A stretch of 64,000 nt of DNA, taken from assembly GCA_000827265.1 (NCBI GenBank), contig KN834750.1, forward strand, positions 1,837,297 through 1,901,296, written 5' to 3'. Under the pieces are notes generated by a model. That model was not told the DNA's origin. It saw nothing but the letters and a program-made list of their open reading frames with translations, and did no database searches. Each line of letters begins with the position of its first letter. The stretch's first letter is position 1. Positions 11,387 through 23,349 of this stretch are shown here, piece after piece. This DNA comes from Collybiopsis luxurians FD-317 M1 (Eukaryota; Basidiomycota; Agaricomycetes; Agaricales; Omphalotaceae). Both the position numbers and the translations under genes were made by a program.

Positions 11387-12448
11387 ATGTTGCTCGTCCA
11401 CCACCTCAATGATTCGCGCTCTCAGCGTATCCTGTGGCTCCTTGTACGTGTCTCGGACTCGAGCTGTTTAATAGATTTCGTTCTCGCTTGCCGACTTGAT
11501 ATCCCTCTTCCCGCTTTATGAACTTACATTCAGTTTAGGAAGAGCTAGAGGTCCCGTATGAAATCAAAAAGTATCAGCGTCTCCCAAGCCTGCAAGCCCC
11601 GCCAGAGCTCCTCAAAGTTAATCCACTCGGAAAATCGCCTGTGATTACAGATGAGGGTGTGAACATTTCCGAATCGGGTGCTGTCATCGGTATGTAAAAT
11701 CAGATGTCTTGTCTTGTCGGATTTGGGCTTAAGTGCTCATGGATGCACGTCCGTTGTCGTACAAAGAATATATTATTGGAAAATACGGAAAGGGAAAGAT
11801 ACCTTTGCTCGCCGAAGGTAGTCAAAATGCGATTGATAATTTGTATTGTAAGTTGCAGCATTTTCGTTCGAATGTATACTGACCGTGCTTTTGGTTTATC
11901 TATGAAGTCCTCCATTATGCTGAGGGCAGTCTTATGCCTATTCTCGTCAACAAACTAATTTTCAGCTTGGCTCCTACTTATGCGCCGTGGTTTATCCGGT
12001 GGTTCGTAAAACTAATTTTCAGTCAACTCTCGCGAATGGTCGTCGAGCCTGAACTAGAAAAGAATGTCAAGATGGTAACATTTTTTTATCTCGGTATGCG
12101 TCCCGAAGGCTCATAGTTTTACATAGATCGAGAAACATCTGGAAAAGAGAGAATTTTTGGCGGGTGCCTCAGGACCTACCGCTGCCGACTTTGCGATGAT
12201 AATGGCCTTGGAAAGCTTGGTCCTCTATAAACTTATTGGGCCGAATACTACAGCGTACGTTGAGAGGATTCAGGCTAGGTACGTTTCCGATTCGTTCAAA
12301 GACCGGTCGCGTTCTCACAGCACGAATTTAGACCTGCTTATCGAAAGGTATTTCTCTTTTCTTAAAATCAGTGAAGCCTGAACCGACCCAGAGGAAATTT
12401 CAGGCACTGGAGAGAGGAGGGGAATATGCCTATGTGGCCAAACTTTAG
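11387..12448 (+). CDS. Glutathione S-transferase, GTT1-like
   Basis: Seven exons (11387-11443, 11539-11689, 11767-11847, 11908-12074, 12127-12278, 12332-12347, 12404-12448) encode 222 aa. The N-terminal thioredoxin-fold half holds LNDSRSQRILWLLEELEVPY, then LLKVNPLGKSPVI and ISESGAVIEYI, the cis-Pro and Glu-Ser glutathione-site motifs of GSTs. The helical half contains a hydrophobic stretch (residues about 105-135, LIFSLAPTYAPWFIRWF), as in the fungal Gtt1 subgroup, and SGPTAADFAM, the N-capping-box region. GSTs conjugate glutathione to electrophiles; Gtt1-type enzymes are often membrane-associated. Exon 6 is only 16 nt, yet its phase and the conserved RPAY motif support it. Confidence 0.85.
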
Positions 12449-12493
12449 TATTAGTATTAGAGGCTTTAATATGTACACTAGTAGGGCAGCTCT

Positions 12494-12693
12494 CTGTGAC
12501 AGACGCGTCGCGTAACGTGGGAAATGAGCAGATGACTGGATGCCTGCCGGCCCAAAATTTTTGAAGCTGTTTCGAGTCATCGATGGCCGGTGTAATAGCA
12601 ACTATTTTCTTTCTCTTTTGCTTCCACGACTCTGCTCCGCCATGGACTTTAACGAATCCACAAAATTGGCTGTCCTTCCAACAGATTATCCCC
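12494..12693 (+). repeat. Copy A of the repeat flanking LYS2 (its promoter and first codons)
   Basis: From CTGTGACAGACGCGTCG through the CT-rich 5' leader into about 50 nt of the LYS2 coding start. A diverged copy lies in the same orientation at 17655-17852. Both copies contain ACGCGT followed by GTAACGTGGGAAATGA. Confidence 0.75.
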
Positions 12694-15600
12694 GGACATC
12701 CAACCAGGTCGTAGAAGCAGAGGAGAAGTACCAAATCGAAGGAGTAACCGCTCTCGACATCTTGCGCGCAATCGTCGTCGTTGTGCACAGATATACTGGA
12801 GACACCCATGTTATTCTTGGAACTCCTTCAGATATTCTTCGCGTGGACTTGACACCTGAAGACTCTTTCGAGTCCTTACAAGTCACAGAGACCGAGTCTC
12901 TGAGCACCGGAGATTTGACAGTTTACGTCTCCGGAAATTCTGTACGGACTGTATACAATACTATTCTCTTCACCCCCCTCAGAATTCAATTCCTGCATCT
13001 ACACCTAGCTCAAATTATCCAAAATCCTTCCGTCCCAATTGGCCGAATAGCTCTACGGACGGAGAAGGAGAAAGCTATACTGCCTGACCCTCGCGCCCCA
13101 TTGAACTGGTGCGAATGGCCAGGTCCCATCACCTCCGTGTTTGCTTCGAATGCGGTCAAAACACCTGAAAAAGCCGCGATCGTCACCCAGACTAAATTCT
13201 ACACTTACGCCTCTCTCTTGAAAGCAGCCAACACACTGTCCAATCACCTTTTGAAGCACGGTGTTGAACGTGGAGACGTCGTAATGATCTACGCGCATCG
13301 CTCTGCTGACCTCGTCCTGGCGGTTCTTGGGACACTGGGTGCTGGTGCGACGTTTAGTGTCATCGATCCTGCGTATCCGCCCGAGAGGCAGATTATCTAC
13401 CTCTCGGTTGCACGTCCCAAAGCGGTGATTATTTTGCAGGGAGCTCAGGATGACAACCCTGTAGACGCCACTGTTCGGGGGTACTGGGAGAAAAACCTGG
13501 ACGGAGTCAAAGTGTGTGTTGAAGGTGTGAGTTTGGGCGAGGACGGCGCGGTATACGCAGACGGAGGTGTCTTGACGGAAAATTCGAAAGATCCGGGAGT
13601 CGTTCTTGGCCCAGATTCGGTCGCAACACTCTCTTTCACTAGTGGAAGTACCGGCGTACCAAAGGGCGTCCGAGGCAGACATTACAGTACGTCCTTACTT
13701 ATCTCTTCAGCATCCTTCTCAAGTATCACCTCAAGGTCTCACGCACTTCTTCCCGTGGATGGCTACTCGATTTGGGCTTAGTTCTGAGAGTAGGTTCACC
13801 ATGTTGAGTGGGATTGCACACGACCCGATTCAGCGAGATAGTAAGCCTTGTGTCTTGTTCATGCGCCCATCGCTCATCCACTCGTTTTACGTAGTATTCA
13901 CCCCTTTATTCCTCGGGGCTTCGCTTCATGTACCCCCTTCTAGTGCTATCGGCACTCCCGGTGCCCTTGCGGCCTGGATGGACGTGCAAAAGGTGACTGT
14001 GACGCACTTGACACCTGCTATGGGGCAATTGGTCACTACGACTGGTGTTACTGAAGGTAAGAATGCCCCCGTACCAGGTCAACGTATCTCATTGAGGTTT
14101 ACGCAGGAGATAACGCTGCCGGCGCCCCGTCCATACTGTCACTCCGTACTGCCTTTTTTGTTGGAGATCTTTTGACAAAGAGGGACGTTGCAAGGCTCCA
14201 GGCTTTGGCAAGGAACGTGGTAGTTGTCAATATGTATGGAACTACGGAGACGCAGCGCGCGGTCTCTTACCATGCCCTTCCTGCGCTTTCTGAAGACCCT
14301 GCTTATTTGAGCACGCAAAAGGAAGTCATCCCCGCAGGTAAAGGAATGAAGGATGTCCAGCTATTGGTAGTGAACCGGTGAACTAATTTCATGATATTTT
14401 CTGACTTATGGCAAGTCTCAAGTTTCTCCCTTCTCCAGTAACGACAAATCTATTCCTTGTGCCGTCGGCGAAGCTGGGGAGATCTATGTTCGCAGCGGAG
14501 GTCTAGCGGAAGGATACCTTGTCCCTCTCAATTCTCTGGCAGACGGGGAGCCGGATCCGAACGAAGAAAAGTTTGTGCGGAACTGGTTCAAATCAGGACA
14601 AGAAGAGGATGCAGGATACGCAGATACTATTTCGGCTTCTCAAGATCCTGCGAGACACTATTGGCTCGGCGTTCGCGATAGGATGTATCGCTCCGGTGAT
14701 TTGGGGAGATATGATACTGAGGGAGGGGTTGAATGTATTGGTTAGTGTTTTGGTATGCTCTTGGAATATGGATGTTTGTTTATTTACTTCTCCATACAGG
14801 TAGGGCTGACAATCAGATCAAAATACGGGGCTTCCGAATTGAACTGGGTGAAGTCGATACGCATCTTGCGGCCCATCCTGGTGTACGCGAGAATGTGACC
14901 CTCGTACGGAGAGACAAGGACGAAGAGAAGATGTTAGTCAGCTATTTTGTCCCAGTGCATTCCTGGAAGGGTACGGGCTTCCGCTTCTTCATCCGTTGCT
15001 TTTTTTTGATCGATGATCTATCGGATATAGGTGAAGAAAAGACTTCAGACGCAAACTCAGACGAGGGCGGCGTGGAGGGCGGAATTCGGCGGTATGCGCC
15101 CTTAATCAAGGATATCAGGGCGCATTTGAAAAAGAAGCTGCCAGGGTACAGCATTCCTACGTGTAAGTCGTATGAGCCTTCAAATTCAGTATCCTTGGTC
15201 TGACCTATGATTTTGGTAATAGTGATCATCCCCCTTTCACGAATGCCTCTCAACCCAAACGGAAAGATTGACAAACCAGCTCTACCATTCCCTGATACTG
15301 CTGCCGCCGTTGCATCCCTCTCCGCCGTATCCGCTTCTGCTCTGGCAAGTACCAGCCACAACGTTGTTAATGGAGATGCCGCCAATCTTCATGCCGATAT
15401 TACACCGACCCAAAAGACGATTCTGCGTATCTTCGGCTCTCTTCTTCCAGGATTTTCCTCCGGCTCATCGGATTCCTTACCACCCATTCCTCTTGAGGAG
15501 TCCTTCTTCGAGCTCGGTGGACACTCTATTCTTGCTACCCGTCTTGTCTTCGAAATGCGCAGGGCATTCCCAGCATTGAATGAGCGCATCAGTCTCGGAG

Positions 15601-17153
15601 TTGTTTACAGCAAACAAGGAGGAGAGTTGGCATCTGTGCGTGGCTTAGCATCAATAGTAGAAGTGCTTCAAGGCGAGGACTTGGGTCTCCCTGTACACGC
15701 GCAGGCAGAAATCGACGTCAAGACACTGAATGGCTCGGTTCATGTGGATGCGGAGGCAGACGTAGATAGTTCTTACGCTCAGGACCTTGATAAGCTCATC
15801 TCCGAACTCGCACCTTCCTATTCTTCTTATACACCGTCAGCGTCCAAAGAGGGACCGCAAGTGTTCCTAACAGGTGCAACCGGCTTCCTCGGCGCATTCA
15901 TCCTGCAACAACTTCTGTCCCTTCCTTCATCTCAGTCATTCTCTTCTGTGTCCCGTGTTACTTGTCTCGTCCGTGCCCCTTCTGCCTCCTCCGCTCTCGA
16001 GCGTCTACGCGATTCCTGCGCTTCCCGTGGTGTATGGTCCGATTCATGGGTTTCCAGTAATCGACTCACCGTCCTTCCCGGTGACCTTGCCTTACCTCAT
16101 TTCGGCGTAACATCCTCAGAGTGGGATGCGTTGGAGAAGAACATCGATGTAGTGATACACAACGGAGCTCTAGTGCATTGGGTGTACCCGTACGAGAGGC
16201 TGAAGGCCCCGAATGTACTGGGAACACTTACGGCTGTAGACCTTGCAGGAACGAAGGAGAAGCCAAAGTCCTTGGTTTTCGTCAGCAGTACATCGGTTCT
16301 TGACACCCCTTCATACGTTCGTGTTGGGTCGAATATCATCTCCCAAAACCTCGGCGCCGGTGTCTTGGAAACTGACGATCTTGAAACTGCGCGTCGGGGC
16401 TTGAAGACGGGGTATGGTCAAAGTAAATGGGTCGCGGAGAAGCTTTTGTTCGAGGCTGGAAAGAGAGGTCTGAGTGGATACATTCTCAGACCGGGGTATG
16501 TCGTCGGCGAAAGCAGCGGAGGTGTCACGAATACCGACGACTTTGTATGGCGGATGGTGAAGGGATGCGTGCAACTGGGTAGCGTTCCGGATATGTCGAA
16601 TGGTATCAACATGGTACCTGTGGACCGAGTGGCTATGTGTTGCGTGAGAGCAGCGACGGTGGGACCATTATCCTCGAACGAAGGTCCAGGAGGTAAAATG
16701 AGTGTGATGCATGTTACGGCGTCTCCACTCCCGACATTCAACGATATGTTCAATGCACTCAAGGCGTACGGGTGGACGGTAGAGAAGACCGAGTACGTGC
16801 AGTGGCGTCTGCAGCTCGAGGCACACGTAATGAATAAGCCGCAAAAGGAAAACGGAGAGGCGGAGGAGGATAACGCTCTCTATCCCTTGTTGCACTTTGT
16901 TCTCGACGATCTTCCGACATCCACCAAAGCACCCATGCTAGATGACAGGAACACTGTTGCAGTCGTTGAACGAGGGAGTGTTGGACAGCGTGATCCCCCT
17001 ACCACGGTCGATGAAGAACTTATGGGTCGGTATTTCGCGTGGCTCGTCCGCGCTGAATTTCTACCTCCTCCGCAAAATGGAGGTCGAGGTGGTAGAGTTC
17101 TTCCTGAGCTCGAGGGTGGTGTCACGAAGGCTGCGGGACGAAGTGGTATTTGA
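12642..17153 (+). CDS. LYS2: L-2-aminoadipate reductase (LYS2)
   Basis: Eight exons (12642-13686, 13736-13840, 13895-14056, 14107-14377, 14439-14740, 14800-14970, 15031-15162, 15223-17153) encode 1,372 aa, the usual Lys2 size. The order is adenylation domain ([14 protein letters not shown] near 330; [42 protein letters not shown]), peptidyl carrier ([14 protein letters not shown] near 827, Ser carrying the phosphopantetheine arm) and reductase ([14 protein letters not shown] near 945; [23 protein letters not shown]). The enzyme activates alpha-aminoadipate with ATP, loads it on the carrier and reduces it with NADPH to the semialdehyde, the fungal lysine route. The ATG in CCGCCATGG was preferred over an earlier in-frame ATG at 12540 because it matches a strong start context and Lys2 N-termini. 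Diverged copies of its 5' end flank the gene. Confidence 0.95.
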
Positions 17154-17654
17154 AAGGCATAAAAGTATAAAAGGCGGAACCATCTAGATGATCATTAAAT
17201 TGTATATTTTGTAGTACGGGGCAATCAGAGGAAATTTCACTTTCTAGCGTCAATGTGCATTGTTTGACACTTTGTACCTTGAAAGCTGCGCCTCGGCAGC
17301 TGAAGCATGAGGCACCGCACCAAGGACACGGAGAAGAACATGGAATAATGAGAATTCGGATGCGAAATAAAGGGAGAAGTGTTGAAAATCCCAGCGGAGA
17401 GGGAATTAAAGTGATACAACTCGCAACGAATAGACACGTAGGACAGTGATTCAGGAGATCAGACAGGGGAGAGCTTTGAGGAATTAAAGGACAATGATGG
17501 AATGGAATCATCGAAGGGGAAAGAGTGAGCTTGGCATTTGCGCACGAGATTGAGTGAGTTGGATACGGGAATTCACGCATCGTGGATTTGAGATTTATGA
17601 GTTACGGTGGTTGATGAACCGCAGTGTTACTGTATGGTATCGGAGGCCCTAAGC

Positions 17655-17852
17655 CTGTGACAGACGCGTCGGGTAACGTGGGAAATGAACAGATGACTTG
17701 ATGCCTGCCAGCCGAATAATTTTGAAGGTCGATAGCCAGTGTTGAGCCAGTGTGATAGCAACTATTTTCATTCTCTTTTACCTCCATGACTCTGCTATGC
17801 TACGGGCTTTAGCTACCTGTCCGATAGATTAACTTCGGATCATGTTAAACCC
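17655..17852 (+). pseudogene. Copy B: degenerate LYS2 promoter and 5' end
   Basis: Aligns by eye with 12494-12693: TGTGACAGACGCGTCG, GTAACGTGGGAAATGA, GATAGCAACTATTTTC and GACTCTGCT are shared in order and spacing. The ATG position reads CTACGGGC instead of CCATGGAC, and the following codons are scrambled, so it cannot start a protein. Confidence 0.7.
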
Positions 17853-19513
17853 TTTTTATGCATGTCGAGACCGATGATTTTCGTTTGTGATTATCATGCA
17901 GCGTCTTCGAGTACTTCTGCCGTCAGTGGTGTAGGCTCGGCCCATCTCAGGTCTCTCGACGCTTAACTGGCGAAGAGAAGAGGTACTGCAAATTGATTTG
18001 GGAATACATCTGACATGCTCTCCGATTCAATCTGAGCAATTGGAAAGCAGACATTGTGCTGAATCACTTTCACACATGTCCAGCGTAACATATGGGATAA
18101 GTTACTGCAAACCAGCGATAGGTATCTATTCCGAGGTTGCAGGAGTCTGGATCCTAAGGGAACTTGATACAGATTGAACTGGCGTATCGTCGTAAGTGTA
18201 CGTAGCAATGACACATTTTGAACTAAGCTTCTACGGTCGGATATCGGCACTGGAATTGAAGAAGTGACAATCTTCACTGGAGATTGATCTATCACTCATA
18301 ACTACAAGAGCCCACAAGGTGCGTACAAGATGTAACTTAGTAATCTTCTCTTTCTTTTCTCTCCTTCTTTCAGGTCAGATTGATCTGAAACAAATGCTCC
18401 GTCCACAGACGTAGGTCATAGGCCTTGCACTCCGTGCTGTGTCCGTGTTGTATCTATCGCCTGAAATACGAACTGATCGGCGATGCTAGAAAAACAATAG
18501 TTCAAAGCCATACTGGTGCGTTTATCTTTTCACAGCCGAGGCGCATGTGGCAAGTACCGCATTACAGATGCTAAGGTACGAATGACCAGTACCGTAGAAA
18601 CAAATAGCTGGAAGGTGGCTGAAGATCTTCGCAAATGTTGTAGGATTGATCAACTTGTTCAGTCAACTGAAAAGGCTCTGGGAAATGTCACAGCCGTATG
18701 AAGAGAGTCGTACAACCTCGCATTATCGCTGTGTTTTTAAGGGATCACTTTTAGGGAAATGTGATTATATCTCGCGCCTTGAAGATTATAATTTTTGGTC
18801 ACGGAGCACCGGAGCAGTCGGCAGTATTTTTGTTGAAGCACTACAGTTCGACTCAATTTTTCCAGATTGCTTATGCCTCTGAATGATGCTTTTTACCAAA
18901 GCGCCAAATCTCGAAGACCGATTCCCACATTTGAATACCCTTCCTTTTCAGGCAGGTAGATTGCCATATTTGGTAACCCCATGGAGATGATATGAGTATC
19001 GGCAGTGGCTGAGCCAGTGACAGCTGTATTGCGTGTCTGCAGCTTGACCATTGAAATATTGAAAATCGGCCCAGAATAGCCAAAGCCTTATTTTCATGTA
19101 AGTTCTCAATGTTGAAACATTATTGCGGCACTCGTCCAGTTCAGCTAAAGGTCCGGCACTTGGCGGGTACTAGGGTTGAATGGTGTGCAAATGGTGCCTG
19201 TTCCAAAGTAGCGGCAGCTACGTCCAATTCAATTGAAGGACAAGTTTCGAATCTTGAATCCCGCATCTCATCATGGTCGAATGATGTCCTTCAATAGCAA
19301 AAGGCGAACGGAGCCGTGTTCTAGTTTGAGCTATGCGTATGCCTAGCTACTCTTCCCGTGATTCGCTCGAGTATCATTACCTTTCGACAGCCGAGGTTTG
19401 AGTCTTCATAGCCCTTGTACGGTGATTGATACCGATTCCTTTTCTAGAGCAGTCTTTGAATGACTTTTGATTCGAAGCAATGCATCTCCAGATGCACATT
19501 GTATCGAATTCTG

Positions 19514-19521
19514 TATAAAAA
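19514..19521 (+). promoter_or_regulatory. TATA box of the secreted effector-like gene
   Basis: TATAAAAA about 115 bp before the ATG at 19630. Confidence 0.5.
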
Positions 19522-19629
19522 GGGAGAGACTGATGATTGCAAAGCCAGAAGAAACAGCTGGTCTATTTCCTCCCAACCCTGAATCGACAATTCGCTGGCA
19601 CGAATTCAGCCGTCTACACTTGTGAAACT

Positions 19630-21107
19630 ATGCAGCCTGTGTTCTTCAGTACTGTGCGTTCATATCCTCAACTAATTTTCAATATATGTGCCCTAACTAC
19701 TCATCTGCAGTATTTCCGAGCTGTAGCCCTTCCCCTGCTACTTTTCCTTAGTGTATCAGCCGCCCCGTTTACGAAGCCCCGTTCGCTACCTCGGGGTGTG
19801 CGCCATATTGCGCTCGACGAAGATACAAATGAGTTCGTCGCCTTTAGACGTGACGGAACGTTTTACGGAAGGTACCCCGCTGATATGGAGAGCTTAAGCT
19901 TTGTCCACAAAAGAGACACTGCATCATCATGCACGAATCTTACTGCAGCCGAGGCTCAACAATGTAGACATAAGGGTGCTTTCTTGCTATTGTAATGGTT
20001 GAACTGACGGTAACCTTCTAGTGCCTGGTTGGAGCAAGATCAACAATTACGCTAACGATAACTGGGGGAAGGGCTCTCGCAACATTGTGACAAATCCTGA
20101 CCAGGTACGCAAAATCTCAAAATTTGATAGTATCTTACCTATTTCCGCCCAATTTCTAGTACCCCGACAGCCCAGCGCTAGTTTGCATCACCAATGAGAC
20201 AGTCGATGTGAGCTTCAGCGGTAGGTTCAAATTTAGCAGCCTGCTCTGGTGTGTCACGATGTGTATTTACGACTTTCTGCCCAGGGTCACCGATTTGCCA
20301 AAGTAACAACGTTACCGTAAATGGCGAGGTGGAAGGGACCAACGGCTCTATGAAAGTTGAAGTGGCACAAGGTACTTCTACGTCGTCTTCTTTCACGATC
20401 AGTAGTAAGTGCAAATGGTACTTGCTTCCATTTCATCTTGCCCATAACACCCAAACAGCTTCTTCTACTATCGGAGTTTCAAGCACCCTATCAGTTGAAA
20501 TTGGAATACCAGACTTGGGAGGTGTATCAGATGCGACAACGATAGTAAGAGTGCCCTTGTTCTCGAGAGTGAATGTTAAATAAGGCCGAGTAGTCCACCG
20601 AAGTAACCAACAGCCAGACCAAAAGGTAGGACGACATGCACAAGGTCCTCGACCCGAACGGTTTACTGATGCAGTCATAAATCTAGCTTTGAAGCGACAT
20701 ACAACGACACGACTTCAATCACACATACCTACCAAACCCCACAAGGCAAGACCTGTAACGCAATGGTAAGATACCTCCCAATCATTTTCTAGCGAGGTTT
20801 AGCTAAAGGGCTTCATCTTGGTAGATTTCTGTCAATACTTGTCATTCGCAAGCAACTGGGAAAATCCGATACCTCGCCTCCGGCTGGGTTTGGTTCAATT
20901 ACGACAGCACTACAAAGGGACATTATAAATGTATGTTTAGCTCCGTTTTAACTCTGTCCAAAATTGCTGATCAGTACACGTCGTCATCTAGGGGCCGCTT
21001 CAATTGATGATATACTGACCAACGAAGACGATCGCTCTAGCTTCGCTGATTTTCAAGGTTCTGTGGCTGCCGAAACGAGAGCAAATTATCAAACTATATG
21101 CAAATGA
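19630..21107 (+). CDS. Secreted protein with aerolysin/effector-like features
   Basis: Ten exons (19630-19653, 19711-19963, 20022-20104, 20160-20220, 20285-20404, 20459-20544, 20594-20625, 20687-20765, 20825-20930, 20992-21107) encode 319 aa, all phases consistent. There is a signal peptide (hydrophobic VALPLLLFLSVSAAP) and a pro-region ending in a Kex2-like KR near residue 90. The mature part has LPGWSKINNYANDNWGKGS, then a long Ser/Thr-rich alternating stretch (about residues 150-230) that resembles the insertion strands of aerolysin-type beta-pore proteins, and a GWVWFNYDSTTKGHYKW block. Similar secreted proteins occur in Agaricomycetes and some are labelled effector-like. Pore formation is inferred from pattern only. 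Seven cysteines are visible. No neighbours suggest a pathway. Confidence 0.7.
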
Positions 21108-23349
21108 GGGTCCTAGCATGGATAATATGTACTTACTGTGGAACTGAGCAGTCAAAGAGTCTGACGAACAACGAGATTTGTTTTTTTACTCGTCATTTTC
21201 TGGGCCGAGCCATGGAATCATACCTTTCGAAATGCCAATAAATTGATGAGAACTTGAAGAGGGCCAATGCATGTCCAGTTGCAATTTAGCATGAGTGCTG
21301 GCTAGGTGGCTACTTTCGCAACCAATTCTTGATAAACAATTTAACGAATGAAAAGATCTCTGAGTTATGCAGCAAAGTTCTGTGAGATTTCTGGCCTCGG
21401 TGCATCGTCTGAGGTGGATTGTCCATGCCGGATTCACGCTTCCGCAGAGCCTTTCGCCAGTTACGAAGGGTCCGAAGCTCTTCACATTCCGAGGTAGGGG
21501 TTGAGGAAGGTTGAAAAATGAAGTGGAAACTATAAACAAGCCAAATTATCACGATAGGATTCATATCTTCGATTGTACTCCAGTTTTTATATAGTTTTAT
21601 TGTTCGAGCTGAGGTTGAGTCGAAGTTGAGTTTGAGATATTAGGGGGCTACCTTTTGTTTCGCATGCTATGCTGACTAAGGTTTGGGCGCTAATAAATCG
21701 AGCAGCTACTTGAGTGTAAATGAGCGATACAAAAGTAAAAAGCCCCAGTAATCTTTACAGGGAGTCCACTGAGAGTCCATTTGCAGCATATTCAGTGCCA
21801 TATTCAGCAAAGAGTGAGCGGAACACATCTTCGTTGAGCCAAGTGTCGGATGAATGGATTACGTAGTCAACCGTATTTGTAAGGGGGTCCTTCTTTTCGT
21901 ACCCCCGATCTGAATCTTAACGGCCTCTTGGCGTTTACTGCGACAACCAAGACCACCAACACGCAAAATATCTGCGGAAGAGTCCGCCGTGTCTCTACCC
22001 AACTATTATTCCAATCAATGTTTTTCCCCTCTACCAGTGCACCTGCAGCTGATCAAACTCCCATCTAACGAACAGAAAAGCAGCCTCTAGTTCCGTTTCT
22101 GCTGGAAATTCTCGTCTTTGGATAATAGCTGTCGGTGTCGCCGCCAACCCCTGATGTTCCGGAAGAGATGGAGCTGGCATAGATGTAGGTTCTGGATGTG
22201 TATTCATGGAAGGTATGTGGCCAGAGGTGACCACTTCGGATTCCTTTTCGCAGATGTTGCAAATAGCACATATATATTTCTGTTTCTTACATCTGAAGTC
22301 CGTGCCTTGTACGGCTATCGTTCTTTCCGGATGTTCTGGAACTCATCCTCTGTCATTCTACCCGAAGACCGCCCGCGATTATTCTCCAAGCTCTGGACTA
22401 TCGAAGATTCAGGGGACATTTGACTGGTAGCTCTTCAATCTTGCTTTCGATTCTTCCGGTATCTTGCTAGTGGCAACGTTCTGGTACGATTCCTCAATTC
22501 TTATGCTGGTCTTGATGTTACTCCTTCTGCCACACCAATTCGCTGTATGGCTCCTGTACGCCTGCTGGGGTTCTAGTGATGGCCCTAACTGCTCCATCGT
22601 CTGCACCACGTTTACGCCTGGGGCCGCTATCCGCTCTGGTAATAGCACGATTAAGTAGTAGTTTTTGACCATGTCCACATCGACATTGGTGCTTTCTGGA
22701 TGAAAGGTCTCCGTGTCGGCTACTGGAATGATACCGGGGTGAGTTCGTTCATACGCGAAACACGATCTTCGCTATGAACTGCAAAGGAAGGATATTTATA
22801 TTTGCGGGTGATGTGATAACACACCCTTGCGTAGTCTCAGGAGATTTATTTTGAAATCGATTGCTTGGACACTGCCAGAGTAAAAAATGACCTTCGCTCC
22901 AAGAAATATAGCCCAAGTTAGATCGCTCTCGAAGACTAGCTTGTACTAAGAGTCGGATAAAGTCGAGCCTTTTCACTTTACTCAGTGTGTTACTCTTGTT
23001 CTTTTCTATGACGTTTTCTTCAGCCCAGGAGGATTCTTAGGAGAAAATTCGTAATGAAATGAACTCGTTCTCGCGGGGGATCGCTATTGAACGAAACTGA
23101 GAATATATCAATTCAAACAGAAGACAAACGATTGCTATCATTCCTCCACGAGATACTAGTACATGGTTTACACGGATATCGAGTCGGAGCCTACTTCCAT
23201 CGAAAACAAAAGTGACCCAGATGTCAGAAGCTAGCAAAATTCCAGAAGTCAAGTTCATTACGGCTCACTGGCGTTGGTGGAGAAAAATCAGGGTCAGAAC
23301 GTATTACCTGCGGAGGCAGTAAGGTGTCTCACCATATGAAGATTAGAAG
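21108..23349. other. Intergenic region with a possible degenerate minus-strand gene
   Basis: No intact gene. Minus-strand fragments at 23037-23258, 22409-22760 and 22031-22234 read like pieces of a decayed 7TM-type gene (see the separate entry). 21186-21564 has short frames only. Confidence 0.4.
22031..23258 (-). pseudogene. Possible 7TM-type gene relic
   Basis: The minus-strand stretch 23258-23037 reads MNLTSGILLASDIWV and, further on, VLVSRGGMIAIVCLLFELIY, which resembles a late transmembrane helix pair of Agaricomycete 7TM proteins. Downstream pieces look like a hydrophilic tail (VADTETFHPES; then TAIIQRREFPAE). Stops and frame changes separate them and no start is found. Alternative: chance hydrophobic frames. 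Confidence 0.28.

Larger units (their letters stand above)
17154..19629. other. Long intergenic region with a LYS2 5' relic
   Basis: About 2.4 kb without a convincing gene. 17655-17852 is a degenerate copy of the LYS2 promoter and start. Small frames on both strands (for example 17963-18295 minus) have no recognisable motif and poor splice context. The right end holds the TATA box of the next gene. Confidence 0.5.

Noticed and set aside
17122..18295. Minus-strand frames behind LYS2 (17122-17580, 17963-18295)
   Set aside because: No motif, no plausible start context, partly complementary to LYS2 3' sequence and the degenerate LYS2 repeat.
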